64,000 nucleotides of DNA, taken from contig JBAZEK010000002.1 of NCBI GenBank assembly GCA_041653995.1, positions 546,882-610,881 of the forward strand, given 5' to 3'. Source of the stretch: Dehalococcoidia bacterium. Lineage in GTDB: Bacteria > Chloroflexota > Dehalococcoidia > GIF9 > UBA5629. Position 1 is the stretch's first letter. The number at the start of each line of letters is the position of its first letter. Made by a program: the position numbers and the translations under genes. The notes under the pieces were generated by a model. The model was not told the origin of the DNA and searched no databases. It saw nothing but the letters and a program-made list of their open reading frames with translations. Positions 46,121 through 55,312 of this stretch are shown here, one piece after another.

Positions 46121-47422
46121 ATGGCGGACAAGCAAGAGAACAATAATAATCAGGAAGAGAAGTTACTTCTCCCTCTGCCTAAATGGAAATTCTGGTATGT
46201 AATGATAGTCCTTTACGCGCTGTACTTCCTGGATTTTGCAACCAGGGCAGTCGTCAGCCCGATGTTCCCGGTTTTAAAAGCGGAGCTTGGATTATCCGAT
46301 GCTCAACTGGGATGGCTGAGCACGATTGTGCTGGCTATGGTAGGTTTGCTCTCAATCCCGCTGTCCTTTTTCATTGACCGCTGGCGCCGCGGTAGAATGC
46401 TTTCACTCATGTCGATCGTCTGGAGCGTCGCCTCATTCTTCTCAGGATTGAGCGTCAATTTTACACAGCTACTGGTCACCAGGGGTATCCTGGGCGTGGG
46501 AGAAGCGAGCTTCAACTCGGGCGGTCAGGCCCTGATTATGGCCATGGTAAAGAAGGCGCGCAGGGCAACCGTTACCGGCATCTGGACCACAGCGACTTCT
46601 CTGGGTATGGCTTTCGGCATGATCATCGGCGGCTGGGTGGCGGTCAACATGGGATGGCGCACAGCTTTCATGATCGTAGCGGTACCCGGGATTATCTTCG
46701 GCATACTGGCATGGTTCATGCCGGATTATAAGAACAGGACTAAGGATCCGAACGGAGCCGCCGGCTCATCTTCCATGAGTTTCGGCAGCACTATGAAGGC
46801 CATACTGACTAACAAAACGGCCGTGACGCTGTTTATATCTTTCGGGCTTCTCTATTATTTTCTAAATACAATCGTTTACTGGCTGCCCACTTACTTTAAC
46901 AGGTACATGGGTATGGATGTTACTACGGCAGGTTCGCTAACGGCGGTGGTGATGATCAGCGCCCTGATAGCCAGCCCGCTGGGCGGCTGGTTGGGCGACC
47001 TGATATCCAGGAAGAACCCGGCCAATAAAATGCTGCTCAGCTGGATCTGTGTATCGCTGTCAATCATATGTTATGCGTGCGCAATCCTCTTCAACGCCTG
47101 GCCGCTGTTCTTCGTGGTGACTTTTTTCTCTTTCATGTACATCCCCGCACAGCATACTGCCAGCCAGGAGATCGTGCCCTTCTACCTGAGGGCCAGCACC
47201 TACGGCGTCTACATTTTCTGCATGTTCTTCCTGGGCGGCTTATGGGGGCCTGCAGTAACCGGCATGGTATCCGATGCCTCCAACCTGCAGATGGGTTTCT
47301 GGGTCAATGGCGCAGTGGCGGTCATCGGATCGATCGGTTACTTTATCACTTACAAGTTTTTCAACAAAGACTATGCCAACGCCAGGAAACTGGAGGAGGG
47401 AGTCACATACGAGACTGCCTGA
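46121..47422 (+). CDS. MFS transporter
   Basis: This is a 433-residue, 12-span major facilitator with YFLDFATRAVVSPMFP in helix 1, the loop motif IDRWRRGRM and GWLGDLISRKNP in the second half. This pattern is close to the anion:cation symporter/aromatic acid-type branch. A strong AAAGGAGG precedes the ATG. Lying between CoA-transferase and activator genes, it is the likely importer of the pathway's acid substrate. Confidence 0.9.
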   Translation: MADKQENNNNQEEKLLLPLPKWKFWYVMIVLYALYFLDFATRAVVSPMFPVLKAELGLSDAQLGWLSTIVLAMVGLLSIPLSFFIDRWRRGRMLSLMSIVWSVASFFSGLSVNFTQLLVTRGILGVGEASFNSGGQALIMAMVKKARRATVTGIWTTATSLGMAFGMIIGGWVAVNMGWRTAFMIVAVPGIIFGILAWFMPDYKNRTKDPNGAAGSSSMSFGSTMKAILTNKTAVTLFISFGLLYYFLNTIVYWLPTYFNRYMGMDVTTAGSLTAVVMISALIASPLGGWLGDLISRKNPANKMLLSWICVSLSIICYACAILFNAWPLFFVVTFFSFMYIPAQHTASQEIVPFYLRASTYGVYIFCMFFLGGLWGPAVTGMVSDASNLQMGFWVNGAVAVIGSIGYFITYKFFNKDYANARKLEEGVTYETA

Positions 47423-47504
47423 TTCTGCGAGTTGAACATATAGTCTTTTAGAACTAATATACCAGCTATCAGGTATGTAACGGAGCCGTTTATCCTGTGA
47501 TGCT

Positions 47505-48284
47505 ATGATAACAGACGATGGATTTTTAACTGCCGGCATCGATGCAGGCGCCAGCAGGATCAAGGTTGCTCTCCTCAGGGGCCGTACACTACTGGGTAAT
47601 GTGGTTCTGGATGAAGGCACGGAAAGCATCACGGAGATATCGAAGCGGGCGCTGGCCGATACATGCCGGATAGCTGGTATTACTTTAGATGACATCAGTA
47701 AGATCGCCGTTACCGGCATGGCGTACAAGTATGTTCATCTGGAAGGCGAGCATGTTAACGAGAGCACCTGCCTTGCCAGGGGCATCGATTTCTTTATGCC
47801 CGAGGCACGGACTGTGATCGATGTGGGCGCACAGAAAAGCCTGGCAATTAAATGTGATGCCGGTGTACCGCTCAAGATCCGTTACAGCGAGAAATGTGCT
47901 TCCGGCAGCGGAAGGTTTCTGGATGTGGTTGCTGCAACCATGGCAATAGATAAAACCGAGCTGAGCAAGCTGGGATTATCCACGGATAATTTTGTCGAGG
48001 TGCAGAGCACATGCACCATCTTTGCCGAGTCGGAGATCATCACCCTCATTCACTCGGATGAGAAGCCGGCGGAGATCGCACGCGGCGCATACAGGGCCCT
48101 GGCCAGACGTTTATACGGTCTGCTGCTCCAGGTCGGGCTGGAAAACGTTGTTTGCGTGGCGGGTGGAGTGTCCACGGACGCGTGTCTGCTGGATGAGATG
48201 GGAAAGCTCGGCGGCTGCGAAATAAAAACGGCCGTGCAATCCGATATTGTAATGGCCTGCGGAGCGGCTCTGGCCGTTCAATAA
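47505..48284 (+). CDS. BcrA/BcrD-type ATP-dependent activator subunit 1
   Basis: This 259-residue ASKHA ATPase belongs to the BcrAD/BadFG/HgdC family, which uses ATP to drive an electron from a bridging [4Fe-4S] cluster into a reductase or dehydratase. Cluster cysteines are C131 (KCASGSGRF) and C170 (STCTIFAESE). The nucleotide motif usually DIGGQD reads DVGAQK at 106-111, losing the second Gly and the Asp. With the next gene it forms a two-gene pair of similar size, as in Bzd-type benzoyl-CoA reductases. Confidence 0.88.
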   Translation: MITDDGFLTAGIDAGASRIKVALLRGRTLLGNVVLDEGTESITEISKRALADTCRIAGITLDDISKIAVTGMAYKYVHLEGEHVNESTCLARGIDFFMPEARTVIDVGAQKSLAIKCDAGVPLKIRYSEKCASGSGRFLDVVAATMAIDKTELSKLGLSTDNFVEVQSTCTIFAESEIITLIHSDEKPAEIARGAYRALARRLYGLLLQVGLENVVCVAGGVSTDACLLDEMGKLGGCEIKTAVQSDIVMACGAALAVQ

Positions 48285-48299
48285 GGAGCGATTTTAGTT

Positions 48300-49088
48300 G
48301 TGCTGCTGGCCGGGATTGATATAGGTTCATCCAGTACCAAAGCGGTCATCATGGATGACCGGAGTATTGTGGCATCCGGGCTGATACCGACCGGCGCCAG
48401 CAGTACGGCCGCTGCCTCAGGCGTTATGGAGCTTGTCCTGGCAAAAAGCGGTGCCGGTATGGGCGATATAGCCTGCATCGTTTCCACCGGCTATGGAAGA
48501 GTCAATGTCCCTTTTGCGCAAAAAAACGTCACGGAGATATCCTGTCATGCCAGAGGTGTGAACTGGTACTTTCCCGGTGTGCGGACGGTACTGGATATGG
48601 GAGGCCAGGATTGCAAGGCGATCAAGTGCGATGAAGGCGGCAGGGTGGTGAAGTTCGCGCTTAACGATAAATGCGCTGCAGGCACCGGCCGCTACCTTGA
48701 ACGACTATCTAAATACACCGGGGTTCCCCTGGGCGAGATCGGCCCCAGGTCTCTGCAGCCCGTCAACGGTCCCGTTGCAGTGGATAGCTTTTGCGCGGTC
48801 TTCGCTGAGAACGACGTGCTCATGCGTATCCGGGAGGGATACCAGATCAATGACATCCTGGCGGGCGCAGTCGATGCCACGGTGGAGAGGATCATAACCA
48901 TCATTCAGCGTATCGGGGTGGAGGCGGAACTTTCCATCAGCGGCGGGATTGCCAAAAACACGGGCATCGTCTCAAGGGTTGAGAAACGCTTGGGTATGAA
49001 GGCATTGATAGCTGATGAACCACAGATAATCGGCGCCATAGGTGCTGCACTTTTTGCCAGGGACCTGGCTGTGAAGTCCGGCAAGTGA
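48300..49088 (+). CDS. BcrA/BcrD-type ATP-dependent activator subunit 2
   Basis: This 262-residue member of the same family has complete motifs: GIDIGSSSTKAV, DMGGQDCKAIK (99-109), cluster cysteines C125 (KCAAGTGRY) and C165 (SFCAVFAEND), and SISGGIAKN. The start is a GTG at 48300 with AAGGAG upstream. It lies 15 nt after subunit 1, so a heterodimer with one altered and one complete nucleotide site is likely. Confidence 0.9.
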   Translation: MLLAGIDIGSSSTKAVIMDDRSIVASGLIPTGASSTAAASGVMELVLAKSGAGMGDIACIVSTGYGRVNVPFAQKNVTEISCHARGVNWYFPGVRTVLDMGGQDCKAIKCDEGGRVVKFALNDKCAAGTGRYLERLSKYTGVPLGEIGPRSLQPVNGPVAVDSFCAVFAENDVLMRIREGYQINDILAGAVDATVERIITIIQRIGVEAELSISGGIAKNTGIVSRVEKRLGMKALIADEPQIIGAIGAALFARDLAVKSGK

Positions 49089-49104
49089 CTGCTGTCGCCG
49101 AACC

Positions 49105-50187
49105 CTAACCTTTGATTCTTCTCTCCCAGCGCTCGTAAGGTTCCCAGGCATTCAGCGTCTCAGGCGTGCGCACCGGCTTCAATTGCCGTGCTCCATGCGG
49201 GCACGAAGCTACACATGCGCCGCAGCCGAAGCACTTTTCCGAATCGGTAACGCTTTTTAATTTGCCCGAGCCATCCTTGACAAGGGTGATGGCCTTGAAC
49301 TGGCAGCGCTTGCTGCAGACCTTGCAACCCTTGCACAGGTCGGGATTGCTTTCAGCAAGATAGCGGCTTTTGAAGGTGATTGTTGAGAAAGGTATTGAGA
49401 AATTGACGCAATTGCTCAGGGCTATGCAGCAACAGGTGCAGCAGTTGCATAAGGTCGCCACCCCGATATCAAGTATATGTATAAGGCCTCTTTTCTCACA
49501 ATCCTCGATGATTTTAAGCGCTTCCTCAGAACTTATAGCCTTGCCCACACCTCTTTGAATGATGTGTTCGGCGGCGCGGCCGAAATTCAAACAGATGGTA
49601 TAATCGTCGCTCAGCTTGCACGGTTCACCCCCGGCCGCGTTGCATTTCCGACAGGAGCAATCCGTAACGGCTATGCGGGAGGCCTTGGCATATTCTCTCA
49701 CATCTTCATGCGGCAAAATATCGCTGTGCGACTTCAGCGCACTGATATGGGGCACCACTCTGGCATACTGAATATCGGTCAGGCCGATCATCTTGGCCAG
49801 GTCGGGGTACATCTCTTTTTTAACGAATTCATACCAGCTTTTGTAAGCCGGCGAGGTCTTGGGATCGATTGCCATGTCGGAAAGCGACGTCATGAATGCG
49901 AAATAGGGGTCGCGGGCGAAGCGCAGACCACGGCGCGTCTTGGCGTCCTTGTAGTTGACCAGCCCTTTACGGAACAGGCTATTGAGGCAGGCATCGACCT
50001 TTTCCTGATCAAGGCCGATCTCACTGGATAATACGGCCGGGGTTACCTCGTCCGTTTTCTCGAGAATCACGACTCCGATCGCAGCCTCATCAGGAGTCAA
50101 CAAATTTCTGATCAATGTCTTATATAAGGCGGAATCCGGATAACCGTGTTTCTCAGCTATAGTTTCGTAGCTGTCTCGACCTGCCAT
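49105..50187 (-). CDS. cysteine-rich protein with two [4Fe-4S] ferredoxin motifs
   Basis: This 360-residue protein has an N-terminal winged-helix-like region (about 30-85, ILEKTDEVTPAVLSSEIGL), a middle part with CSCRKC and CNCCTCCC clusters, and two C-terminal [4Fe-4S] motifs: CKGCKVCSKRC and CFGCGACVASCP (about 285-335). It is convergent with the activator genes with a 16-nt gap and divergent from a CoA-transferase gene. A role in delivering electrons to the activator/reductase is plausible from position and family. Confidence 0.86.
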   Translation of the reverse strand: MAGRDSYETIAEKHGYPDSALYKTLIRNLLTPDEAAIGVVILEKTDEVTPAVLSSEIGLDQEKVDACLNSLFRKGLVNYKDAKTRRGLRFARDPYFAFMTSLSDMAIDPKTSPAYKSWYEFVKKEMYPDLAKMIGLTDIQYARVVPHISALKSHSDILPHEDVREYAKASRIAVTDCSCRKCNAAGGEPCKLSDDYTICLNFGRAAEHIIQRGVGKAISSEEALKIIEDCEKRGLIHILDIGVATLCNCCTCCCIALSNCVNFSIPFSTITFKSRYLAESNPDLCKGCKVCSKRCQFKAITLVKDGSGKLKSVTDSEKCFGCGACVASCPHGARQLKPVRTPETLNAWEPYERWERRIKG

Positions 50188-50330
50188 TTTCTGCCTCCTG
50201 TAATTATTATGGTTGTTCCTGCATCGGCTGCCCTATCACAACAACAGACAACCTGTGGTAAAATCGACTGCCTGAATAGCCACTGTTTAATATTACACAG
50301 TAGGATATCATACAATAATATTATTATCAA

Positions 50331-50377
50331 TATCGATTTAGTTGACATTGACAAATATTTGATTTGCGTGATAAGAT
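50331..50377 (+). promoter_or_regulatory. regulon promoter upstream of CoA-transferase 50432
   Basis: TATCGATT (50331-50338) is followed by two abutting TTGACA hexamers (50342-50347, 50348-50353). The second is 18 bp from TAAGAT (50372-50377), the same layout as at 43057 and 44020. A TAATATTA palindrome lies at 50316-50323, 15 bp upstream of the TATCGATT box. Confidence 0.72.
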
Positions 50378-50431
50378 TAGCGCGATTCTTGGAGCGTAAC
50401 CGCTCTTAATACATTATCGGAGGTAGTTGTT

Positions 50432-51571
50432 ATGTCAGGGCCATTAGCAGGGATCAAAGTACTGGATGCAGGCGCTTTTACGGTTGGGCCTGCTGCGTGC
50501 AGCCTTCTGGGATTGATGGGCGCGCAGGCTATTCGTATCGAGCCCCCTACTCTGGACGGTCTTCTCTTTGTGGGGACCATAGCCGGCGGCACGGGCACCA
50601 GCTATATCAGCAGTCATTATAACAAGAAGAGCATTATGCTGGATTTAAGGTCTCCTTTGGGAAAAGAGATCGGCACCAAGCTGGTCAAATGGGCCGACGT
50701 GCTGGTCAACAACCGACGGCTGGGAGCCCTGGACCGTATAGGATTCGGGTATAAGGACCTGGCCAAAATGAATCCTCGAATAATCTATATTGAAAGCACG
50801 TCTTACGGAACTACCGGGCCGTGGTCGAAGTACGCTGCCGCCGACCACTTTGTCCAGGCGGCGTCGGGATTTGCCAGTATAAACGGGAAAGAGGGTGGTG
50901 AAGCGGAGATACTGCGTTACGCCACCAATGCTGACTACACGGCGACCCTGATTATTTTAAATGCGGCCATCGCCGGTTTGATCGCGCGTCAAAAGACGGG
51001 GAAAGGTCAGAGGATAGACACCTCTCATCTGCAGGGCACTATCGCGGTGCAGACCAGCCGCCTGGCGGAGTTCTTTATATCAGGCAAAAACCCCGCGTTG
51101 ATGGGTAGCGTGAGCAGCAGGGTAGCGCCCTCCGAGGCGTTCAGGACGCAGGATAACAAGTATATAAACATCAGCGCCGACAGAGAGGAATACTGGCACA
51201 AGATCTGCAAGGCGCTGGAGCTGGAGAACATCCAGGATGATCCCAGGTTCAGCACCAATGAGAAACGCTTAAAGAACAGGAAGGAACTGGTCCCGTTGAT
51301 ACAGGAGAAGGTCGGCGATAAGCCTGCCTACTGGTGGATGCTGCATTTCAACAGGTGCGGTGTTCCTTACGGGTTCAATTACGATTACGTTGACTTGATC
51401 AGGGATCCGCATATCAACGAAAACAAGTGGCTTTACGATATGGATAGCAGCTACGGAATGTTGAAAGGGTATGCTTCGCCATGGGAGTTCAGCAGGACCC
51501 CTTCGGAAGAGATGACTCCGACGGTTAAATACGACTGTAATAGAGATGAAATTCTCGCGATGCTGGAATGA
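50432..51571 (+). CDS. family III CoA-transferase
   Basis: This 379-residue CaiB/Frc-type CoA-transferase has IKVLDAGAFTVGPAACSLLGLMGAQAIRIE, YNKKSIMLDLRS, YIESTSYGTTGP and RQKTGKGQRIDTS, with the probable catalytic Asp in TNADYTATL. CGGAGG precedes the ATG. It opens an operon with another CoA-transferase gene (45-nt gap) and a flavoprotein gene. Confidence 0.92.
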   Translation: MSGPLAGIKVLDAGAFTVGPAACSLLGLMGAQAIRIEPPTLDGLLFVGTIAGGTGTSYISSHYNKKSIMLDLRSPLGKEIGTKLVKWADVLVNNRRLGALDRIGFGYKDLAKMNPRIIYIESTSYGTTGPWSKYAAADHFVQAASGFASINGKEGGEAEILRYATNADYTATLIILNAAIAGLIARQKTGKGQRIDTSHLQGTIAVQTSRLAEFFISGKNPALMGSVSSRVAPSEAFRTQDNKYINISADREEYWHKICKALELENIQDDPRFSTNEKRLKNRKELVPLIQEKVGDKPAYWWMLHFNRCGVPYGFNYDYVDLIRDPHINENKWLYDMDSSYGMLKGYASPWEFSRTPSEEMTPTVKYDCNRDEILAMLE

Positions 51572-51615
51572 GATTTCCGTGGCGGCCATGAGAATTAGAT
51601 TAAGGAGAGAATGAA

Positions 51616-52845
51616 ATGACAGAGGTTCTGGGCGGCATAAAAGTGATCGATCTTACCGAGGAGATAAGCGGCCCCCTGTGTTCGATGTACCTGGGTGACA
51701 TGGGCGCCGAGGTCATCAAAGTTGAGAGTCTGGAGGGCGACTGGGCACGCCATATCGGCCCCAGGATCAAGGGCGAAAGCAATTTATTCATCTGCCACAA
51801 TCGCAATAAAAAGAGCATAGCTGTTGATCTAACAAAACCGGAGGGCAGGCAAGTAGTCTATGATCTGGTTAAAGGGGCAGGTGTCTTCCTCGAGAGCTTC
51901 GATGTGGGTGGAGCAGCCCGGCTCGGGGTCGGATATGAGGATATCAAACGCATCAATCACAATATCGTCTACTGCTCTATCTCCAGTTTCGGAGAGACGG
52001 GTTGTTATAAAGACAGGCACGCTTCGGAACTCGAACTGCAGGGTCTGGCCGGGTATATTCAGTTCCTGGGTGAGCCCGGAGAGGAACCCGTACGCGTCGG
52101 TTCCGATGTTGTAGAGGCATCTTCCGCATTCCATGCCTTGAGCGGCATCCTGGCGGCGCTGTATTACCGCGGTAAAACCGGCGATGGTCAGAAGGTCGGC
52201 ATCGCCAAGTTAAGGTCCATGCTACAGATGGGCGCCCACTGGATACAGGCCTTCTGCAATCCTGATACTTACGGCGGCTGGTATCTGACAGGCCCCTATG
52301 ATCACGCCGAGCACGGTTATAAGACTAAAGACGGATCGATTGTCTTTTCGGTGCTGGCCAGGGCAGGCAAAGGTATCGAAGCGGCCCTTGAAAGCTGGGT
52401 TGAGTTTCTCAAGAGGGTCGGCCTGGGAGAGCTGCTGGAGGACCCCTGGTTCAAGTACAAGGGGCTGCGGGCGATCGGGCTGGGCCGCGATGCCCAGGAG
52501 ATGAAGGGCCTGTTCGAAACATATTTTCTGGATAAAACCAGTAATGAGATGATCACTATGATCGATGAGATAGGCGGAATGGGTTCGGCCATCTATGACT
52601 ACGAAACACTTTACGGCGGCGCCATGCATGCGCAGATTCAAGCCGTCGACGCTATACAGGAAATGGAACATCCGGTAGCCGGCAAGGTCAAGGTAACGGC
52701 ATTGCCGTGGACCATGAGCGACACCCCGTCACAGATCAAAACCGCGGCGCCTGCTCTGGGACAGCATACCGACGAGATACTGGCAGGAATTGGCTACAAG
52801 GAAGACAGGATCAAGAAACTGAGAAAGAGCAAGATCGTTGCCTGA
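51616..52845 (+). CDS. family III CoA-transferase
   Basis: This 409-residue CaiB/Frc-type CoA-transferase has IKVIDLTEEISGPLCSMYLGDMGAEVIKVE, RNKKSIAVDLTK, YCSISSFGETG and GKTGDGQKVGIAK, with the probable catalytic Asp in VGSDVVEASS. Two tandem CoA-transferases could form a heteromer or serve different acids; the sequences are clearly diverged from each other. Confidence 0.92.
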   Translation: MTEVLGGIKVIDLTEEISGPLCSMYLGDMGAEVIKVESLEGDWARHIGPRIKGESNLFICHNRNKKSIAVDLTKPEGRQVVYDLVKGAGVFLESFDVGGAARLGVGYEDIKRINHNIVYCSISSFGETGCYKDRHASELELQGLAGYIQFLGEPGEEPVRVGSDVVEASSAFHALSGILAALYYRGKTGDGQKVGIAKLRSMLQMGAHWIQAFCNPDTYGGWYLTGPYDHAEHGYKTKDGSIVFSVLARAGKGIEAALESWVEFLKRVGLGELLEDPWFKYKGLRAIGLGRDAQEMKGLFETYFLDKTSNEMITMIDEIGGMGSAIYDYETLYGGAMHAQIQAVDAIQEMEHPVAGKVKVTALPWTMSDTPSQIKTAAPALGQHTDEILAGIGYKEDRIKKLRKSKIVA

Positions 52846-52887
52846 TTCTGCCGGCTGCGGTAGCAAATATAAAGATAGGGAGATCCC

Positions 52888-53925
52888 ATGATCAAAACCA
52901 GAATCAGTCAGATGCTGGGCATCGATTATCCTATTATCCAGGCGCCTATGAACTGGATCAGCGGGGCCGATCTGGTGTCCGCCGTATCGGCGGCGGGTGG
53001 ATTGGGAACGCTTGGCCCCAACGCAGGCCAGAAGACGCCGGCCAATGACGAGAAGGAGGTCGGAGAGAGACTGAGGAGCCAGATAAAAAAAGTCAGGAGC
53101 ATCACGGACAAGCCCTTCGCCGTCAATATAGCGATCGGTATGGGCGACGCCAAAAAGTTCAGCGACGCATTTGTGCGTGTAATAATTGAAGAGAAGGTAC
53201 CTGTAGCCGTGGTCTCCATGGGTGCTCCGCAGGTCTATACCAAAGAGCTGAAGGACAAAGGTGTCAAAGTATTTCATACCGTGACCACCATCAAACACGG
53301 CAAACGCGCCGAGACGGAAGGCGTCGATGCGGTTATTGCAGAGGGATATGAAGGCGGCGGGCACCTGGGCAACGATGATCACACGACCATGTGTCTTGTG
53401 CCTGAGTTGGCCGATGCGGTCAAGATACCGGTCATTGCCGGGGGTGGCATCGTGGACAGCCGCGGATTCGTAGCTGCCCTGGCGCTGGGAGCGGAAGCGG
53501 TATTTATTGGGACCAGGTTCCTGGCGACACGCGAAAGCGATGCACACCAGAACGTAAAGGACGTGGTATTAAAGGCGACTGAAGCCGACACAATAGTGCT
53601 GGGTAAAAATCTGGGTGTATCCATGGTCAGGGCCGTCAAGAACGAGTTCAGTCAAAAATTTCACGAGATGGAGATCGGGCATGCCTCGCTGGGAGACCTT
53701 TACAACCTTCAGGAGAACCATGCCATGACCAAGCCCGGCTATCTGGTCAGCCGCATGTACCCCACCTTTTGCCTGGGAGATACCGTGCAGGGCGTGGTCA
53801 GTGTCAACGACGCGGTAGGATTGATCAAGGAGCTTTTGAGCGCCAAACAGGTGGTGGAAGATATCGCTGAGGGTTCCTCCGCTGTCCTGCGCCGGCTCGA
53901 GGATACCGGCATAGAACGAAAATAA
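52888..53925 (+). CDS. nitronate monooxygenase/2-nitropropane dioxygenase family flavoprotein
   Basis: This is a 345-residue FMN TIM barrel with PIIQAPMNWIS at the start, EGYEGGGHLG with the family histidine, PVIAGGGI and GAEAVFIGTRFLAT for FMN phosphate binding. The family includes nitronate monooxygenases and FabK-like enoyl reductases. In an anaerobic CoA locus an NAD(P)H-dependent enoyl-CoA reductase role is at least as likely. It ends the plus-strand operon, and a two-way terminator follows. Confidence 0.88.
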   Translation: MIKTRISQMLGIDYPIIQAPMNWISGADLVSAVSAAGGLGTLGPNAGQKTPANDEKEVGERLRSQIKKVRSITDKPFAVNIAIGMGDAKKFSDAFVRVIIEEKVPVAVVSMGAPQVYTKELKDKGVKVFHTVTTIKHGKRAETEGVDAVIAEGYEGGGHLGNDDHTTMCLVPELADAVKIPVIAGGGIVDSRGFVAALALGAEAVFIGTRFLATRESDAHQNVKDVVLKATEADTIVLGKNLGVSMVRAVKNEFSQKFHEMEIGHASLGDLYNLQENHAMTKPGYLVSRMYPTFCLGDTVQGVVSVNDAVGLIKELLSAKQVVEDIAEGSSAVLRRLEDTGIERK

Positions 53926-53942
53926 TAAATCGGAAGCATCCG

Positions 53943-53984
53943 AAATAAGAATGCCCCGCCTGACAAGGCGGGGCATTCTTATTT
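53943..53984. terminator. bidirectional factor-independent terminator
   Basis: A perfect 18-bp inverted repeat (53943-53960 and 53967-53984) with TGACAA loop, a GC-rich core and A/T tracts at each end lies in the gap between the convergent flavoprotein and reductase-subunit genes. It serves both strands. Confidence 0.93.
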
Positions 53985-53995
53985 ATAAGGAGTAA

Positions 53996-55276
53996 TTATT
54001 TGGACTTTGACTTCTTTTTATTCAGGCACAGGTCGATGAATGCGTTCATCTCTTCTTCCGATGCCTGCTGGCTCTTATAGAATGGATCGAGCTGCCTGCC
54101 TTCGAGCATCAGTGTCGGTATGCCCAGTTCGCGCTCGGCTTTCTCTGCCACGAGGCGTGAGACGCCGCCGCTGGCGCTGCAGCCGAGCTGCAGGAAATAA
54201 ATAATGCCGTCGCATTTGAGGTCCTTGGCCATGTTAACAGTGCTGTCCACCCAGCGGTGGCCCACGCCGGCCCAGGTGTTGCCGTTCAGAAAGCGTGCCA
54301 GCTCCTCCAGCGGCTTCAGTTTGCGCCCGTATTCTTTCTCATCTCCGAAAAGGCCGTATTCGGCGCCGAACCAGCGGCTCATCACGCCGAATTGAAGCGC
54401 CGGCACAGCCACCCCTCTTTTGGCCAGTAAGTCGAAGGGGTTGAAATAGAAGGGACCGGTCACAGCCCAGAGGAACCTGAGTTTCTCATCTTCCAGCACG
54501 CCGTAACCTTTCTCCGCCCGCTCATGCATCTCCTCGGAGAACTGTTTCCAGTACTCGGCGCCCTTCTTGGGGTCCGGGTACATGGAGGGGATCCTGGGCA
54601 GGCGGAAGGCATCCTGTCCGGCCAGGGGACAGGGTACCCTTTTCCTCAGCTTATGTATTTCTTTGGCGCAATTATGAGCGATCGTGTCGTATTCAAGGGC
54701 ATATAAGAGTCTCTCTTCGCTGTATTTGATGCCGGGCACCTTGGCCTCGGCGAACTCGATCATTTCGCCGAGCTGGTCTGTCACATAAGTCAGGCCATCG
54801 TCGCTGATCTCGAGAGTGGTATCGATGTGGAAGACGGGCATATTAAAATACTCGCCGATGGCTTTGGGCGATACACACTCCATGGGACAGGCAAATGAGG
54901 TGGCGATCACGAAATTGGGGGGTGGGAAGTTCTTACTCACGCAGAGAGCGATGATCACAATGGTTCGGTCACAGGCGTCGTCCGGGAAATTATTTGATCT
55001 CAGTATATTGAAGTACTCGGTGGCCAGCATGGTCCTGTCCGCTGCGCCCATGGAGTCTATACCGATGCCTCCCAGCGCGTAAACCAGCGGTGGCAGGTGG
55101 TCCGAGTTGATTAAAGGCTTGTTTCCCGTTTTCCAGGCGTCCAGCTGTGCGATCCTCAGGTCGCGCTCCAGCTCATAGAGGAGCTTGTTTGCCTTGATTT
55201 TGGTGGCATCGGGATTTGCTGTGATGCGGTCTATCCTTTTTTGATTTCTTGCTATTTCCTGCTCAAGCCAAGTCAT
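53996..55276 (-). CDS. BcrB/HgdA-type 2-hydroxyacyl-CoA dehydratase/benzoyl-CoA reductase subunit
   Basis: This 426-residue protein of the HgdB/FldBC/Bcr superfamily matches BcrB-type subunits in length. Candidate Fe-S ligands are C130 and C134 in TSFACPMEC and C366 in FLQLGCSASGG; the end region TLMLEGRQLDPFY is typical of the benzoyl-CoA reductase branch. Family members hold a [4Fe-4S] cluster and receive electrons from the ATP-driven activator. It follows the BcrC-like gene by 36 nt. A strict substrate call is not possible. Confidence 0.87.
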   Translation of the reverse strand: MTWLEQEIARNQKRIDRITANPDATKIKANKLLYELERDLRIAQLDAWKTGNKPLINSDHLPPLVYALGGIGIDSMGAADRTMLATEYFNILRSNNFPDDACDRTIVIIALCVSKNFPPPNFVIATSFACPMECVSPKAIGEYFNMPVFHIDTTLEISDDGLTYVTDQLGEMIEFAEAKVPGIKYSEERLLYALEYDTIAHNCAKEIHKLRKRVPCPLAGQDAFRLPRIPSMYPDPKKGAEYWKQFSEEMHERAEKGYGVLEDEKLRFLWAVTGPFYFNPFDLLAKRGVAVPALQFGVMSRWFGAEYGLFGDEKEYGRKLKPLEELARFLNGNTWAGVGHRWVDSTVNMAKDLKCDGIIYFLQLGCSASGGVSRLVAEKAERELGIPTLMLEGRQLDPFYKSQQASEEEMNAFIDLCLNKKKSKSK

Positions 55277-55312
55277 ATCATTCTCCCTCTAATTATTCTC
55301 CAGGCATCGCAT

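Noticed and set aside
53926..53995. Small RNA gene in the gap between convergent genes
   Set aside because: The only structure is a perfect inverted repeat with A/T flanks, fully explained as a bidirectional terminator.
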